Of a stretch of 64,000 bases of DNA, positions 63,096-64,000 are shown piece after piece. The stretch lies in the NCBI GenBank assembly GCA_902574695.1, contig CACGON010000002.1, positions 45,001 through 109,000 on the forward strand, in the 5' to 3' direction. The notes beneath the pieces are model-generated. The model had not been told where the DNA came from. It saw nothing but the letters and a program-made list of their open reading frames with translations, and did no database searches. Origin of the DNA: an uncultured Pelagibacteraceae bacterium (GTDB taxonomy: Bacteria > Pseudomonadota > Alphaproteobacteria > Pelagibacterales > Pelagibacteraceae). The translations under genes and the position numbers were made by a program. Numbering within the stretch: the first letter of the stretch is position 1; every line of letters starts with the position of its first letter.

Positions 63096-64000
63096 ATGGA
63101 TTTAAAAAAAAAATTTGAGATTTTACTTGCAAAATTTAAACTTGGTCATTTTGATGAAGTTATTTTTGAAGCAACTTTATTATCTAAAAAATATCCAAAT
63201 CAAGAGGTATTCATAAATTTATTATCACTCTCATATCAAGCAAAAGGGCAGTTTAGTAACTCCATAAAAATTTTAGAAGAAGCTCTTAAGAGAGGCGAGA
63301 AAAACTTTAATTTTTTGAACAACTTGGGATTAGCTTATCTAAAAATAAAAAATTTTGATAAAGCAAAAAAATGTCTAACCAAAGCAAATGAATTAAACCC
63401 AAAATTTATTAATACATTAAACAATTTAGGAAATTTATATGTTGAATTAAATAATTTTGATAAGGGAGAATTTTTTTTTAGAGAAGCATTGAAAATAAAT
63501 AATAAAATAATAGAGACTAATTATAATTTAGCAACGCTTCTTCAATCTGTTGGCAAAATCGATGAAGCAAGGGAATTTTATAAAAAAACTTTAGATATAA
63601 ATCAAAATTTCACTAGAGCAGATTTTGGTTTAGCAATGTTAGAAAAATATGAGACTTCAAATAAACATATTAAAATTATGGAAAATAAAATTAACCAAAA
63701 TTTACATAAATCTAATTATAAAGACTTATATTTTGCGTTAGGAAAAGTTTATGAAGATATAAACGAAATTGATAAAGCTTTTACGTTTTTAAAAAAAGGA
63801 AATAATCTTAAGAAAGAAATTACAAATTATGAAATTGAAAATGATGAAAAATTATTTAAAAAAATAGTGTCGTTCCATAGTAATAATAAACTTAAAAATA
63901 ATAATTCAAATAAAGATAACAAAAAATTAATTTTTATACTTGGTATGCCTAGAACTGGAACATCTATGGTGGAACAAATTATTTCAAATCACAGTGAAGT
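63096..64000 (+). CDS. TPR-containing sulfotransferase (3' end outside window)
   Basis: The gene starts directly after the NlpC/P60 stop and is open to the window edge (301 codons). Residues about 1-260 are tetratricopeptide repeats, e.g. NFLNNLGLAYLKIKNFDKAK and NTLNNLGNLYVELNNFDKGE. The last visible residues, FILGMPRTGTSMVEQIISNH, are the 5'-phosphosulfate-binding start of a PAPS-dependent sulfotransferase domain. TPR-sulfotransferase fusions are common in marine bacteria. Acceptor substrate unknown. Confidence 0.88.
   Translation, partial: MDLKKKFEILLAKFKLGHFDEVIFEATLLSKKYPNQEVFINLLSLSYQAKGQFSNSIKILEEALKRGEKNFNFLNNLGLAYLKIKNFDKAKKCLTKANELNPKFINTLNNLGNLYVELNNFDKGEFFFREALKINNKIIETNYNLATLLQSVGKIDEAREFYKKTLDINQNFTRADFGLAMLEKYETSNKHIKIMENKINQNLHKSNYKDLYFALGKVYEDINEIDKAFTFLKKGNNLKKEITNYEIENDEKLFKKIVSFHSNNKLKNNNSNKDNKKLIFILGMPRTGTSMVEQIISNHSE

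Noticed and set aside
1-64000. CRISPR array, prophage, IS element or toxin-antitoxin/defence cluster
   Set aside because: No regularly spaced repeats, transposase, integrase, phage or defence genes were seen; every long ORF fits a housekeeping or common accessory family.
1-64000. tRNA genes
   Set aside because: The gaps between genes are short and none shows a cloverleaf with GTTCRANNC; tRNAs of the rRNA operon would lie beyond the window start.

Overview
The window is from a SAR11 (Pelagibacterales) alphaproteobacterium. The clearest evidence is the 5' two-thirds of a 16S rRNA gene on the minus strand at 1-1015. It carries the whole target of the classical SAR11 441R probe at 585-606 and the universal bacterial site at about 692-709. 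The rest fits: very AT-rich DNA with poly-A/T runs, gaps of a few bases between genes, frequent start/stop overlaps, alphaproteobacterial markers (GcrA, ChvG/ChvI, ActR/RegA, DUF4167, DUF1178, class I lysyl-tRNA synthetase) and no phage, IS element, CRISPR or other island. Nearly every base from 1344 to 64000 is coding, and I see no tRNA gene.

Layout. 1-1343: 16S gene, its leader and promoter, and an orphan terminator. 1344-7264: a mepM-like endopeptidase convergent with the lysC-ispG-prfA-prmC-DUF4167 operon. 7332-15784: ubiG, DUF1178, argJ, secA, accA and glcB (malate synthase). 15776-20084: pheA and kdsB, then the SRP RNA gene packed against dnaX-ybaB-recR. 20184-25459: membrane cytochrome c, argD-argF behind an ABC-2 permease, gcrA, and two small membrane/redox genes. 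25509-33140: one long plus-strand run: RNase D, kdsD, lptC, lptB, aroA, cmk, rpsA, ihfB, pyrF. 33147-41372: AlkA-type glycosylase, EamA exporter, msrA, sulfurtransferase, an RND adaptor and pump, lytic transglycosylase, nuclease, VanZ-like protein. 41396-47762: gpmA, murU-amgK-tsaE, ahcY, chvG-chvI. 47812-52690: polA, ABC ATPase, bioY, actR. 52866-55968: a polyamine operon (decarboxylase, deoxyhypusine-synthase-like protein, agmatinase). 55971-64000: QPTR transporter, rpmB, pyrD, lysS, trkH, ampG-like, NlpC/P60, and a TPR-sulfotransferase cut by the window end.

The genes are mostly housekeeping. Recurrent themes are arginine/polyamine metabolism (argJ, argD, argF, decarboxylase, DHS-like, agmatinase), LPS/Kdo synthesis and export (kdsB, kdsD, lptC, lptB), and peptidoglycan turnover and recycling (mepM, SLT protein, NlpC/P60, ampG-like, amgK, murU).

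I found no clearly new multi-gene system. The observations most worth checking are: a dnaX site that copies the E. coli gamma-frameshift layout (A9 run, Shine-Dalgarno-like element 10 nt upstream, stop 10 codons later); a cytidylate kinase whose P-loop lysine is alanine; an RND adaptor without its alpha-hairpin; an AccA with a C-terminal membrane anchor; an ornithine carbamoyltransferase altered in four substrate motifs; a terminator-like hairpin in the leader of the polyamine operon; repeated 4-bp double stops shared by convergent genes; and several promoters placed so that the mRNA would be almost leaderless.
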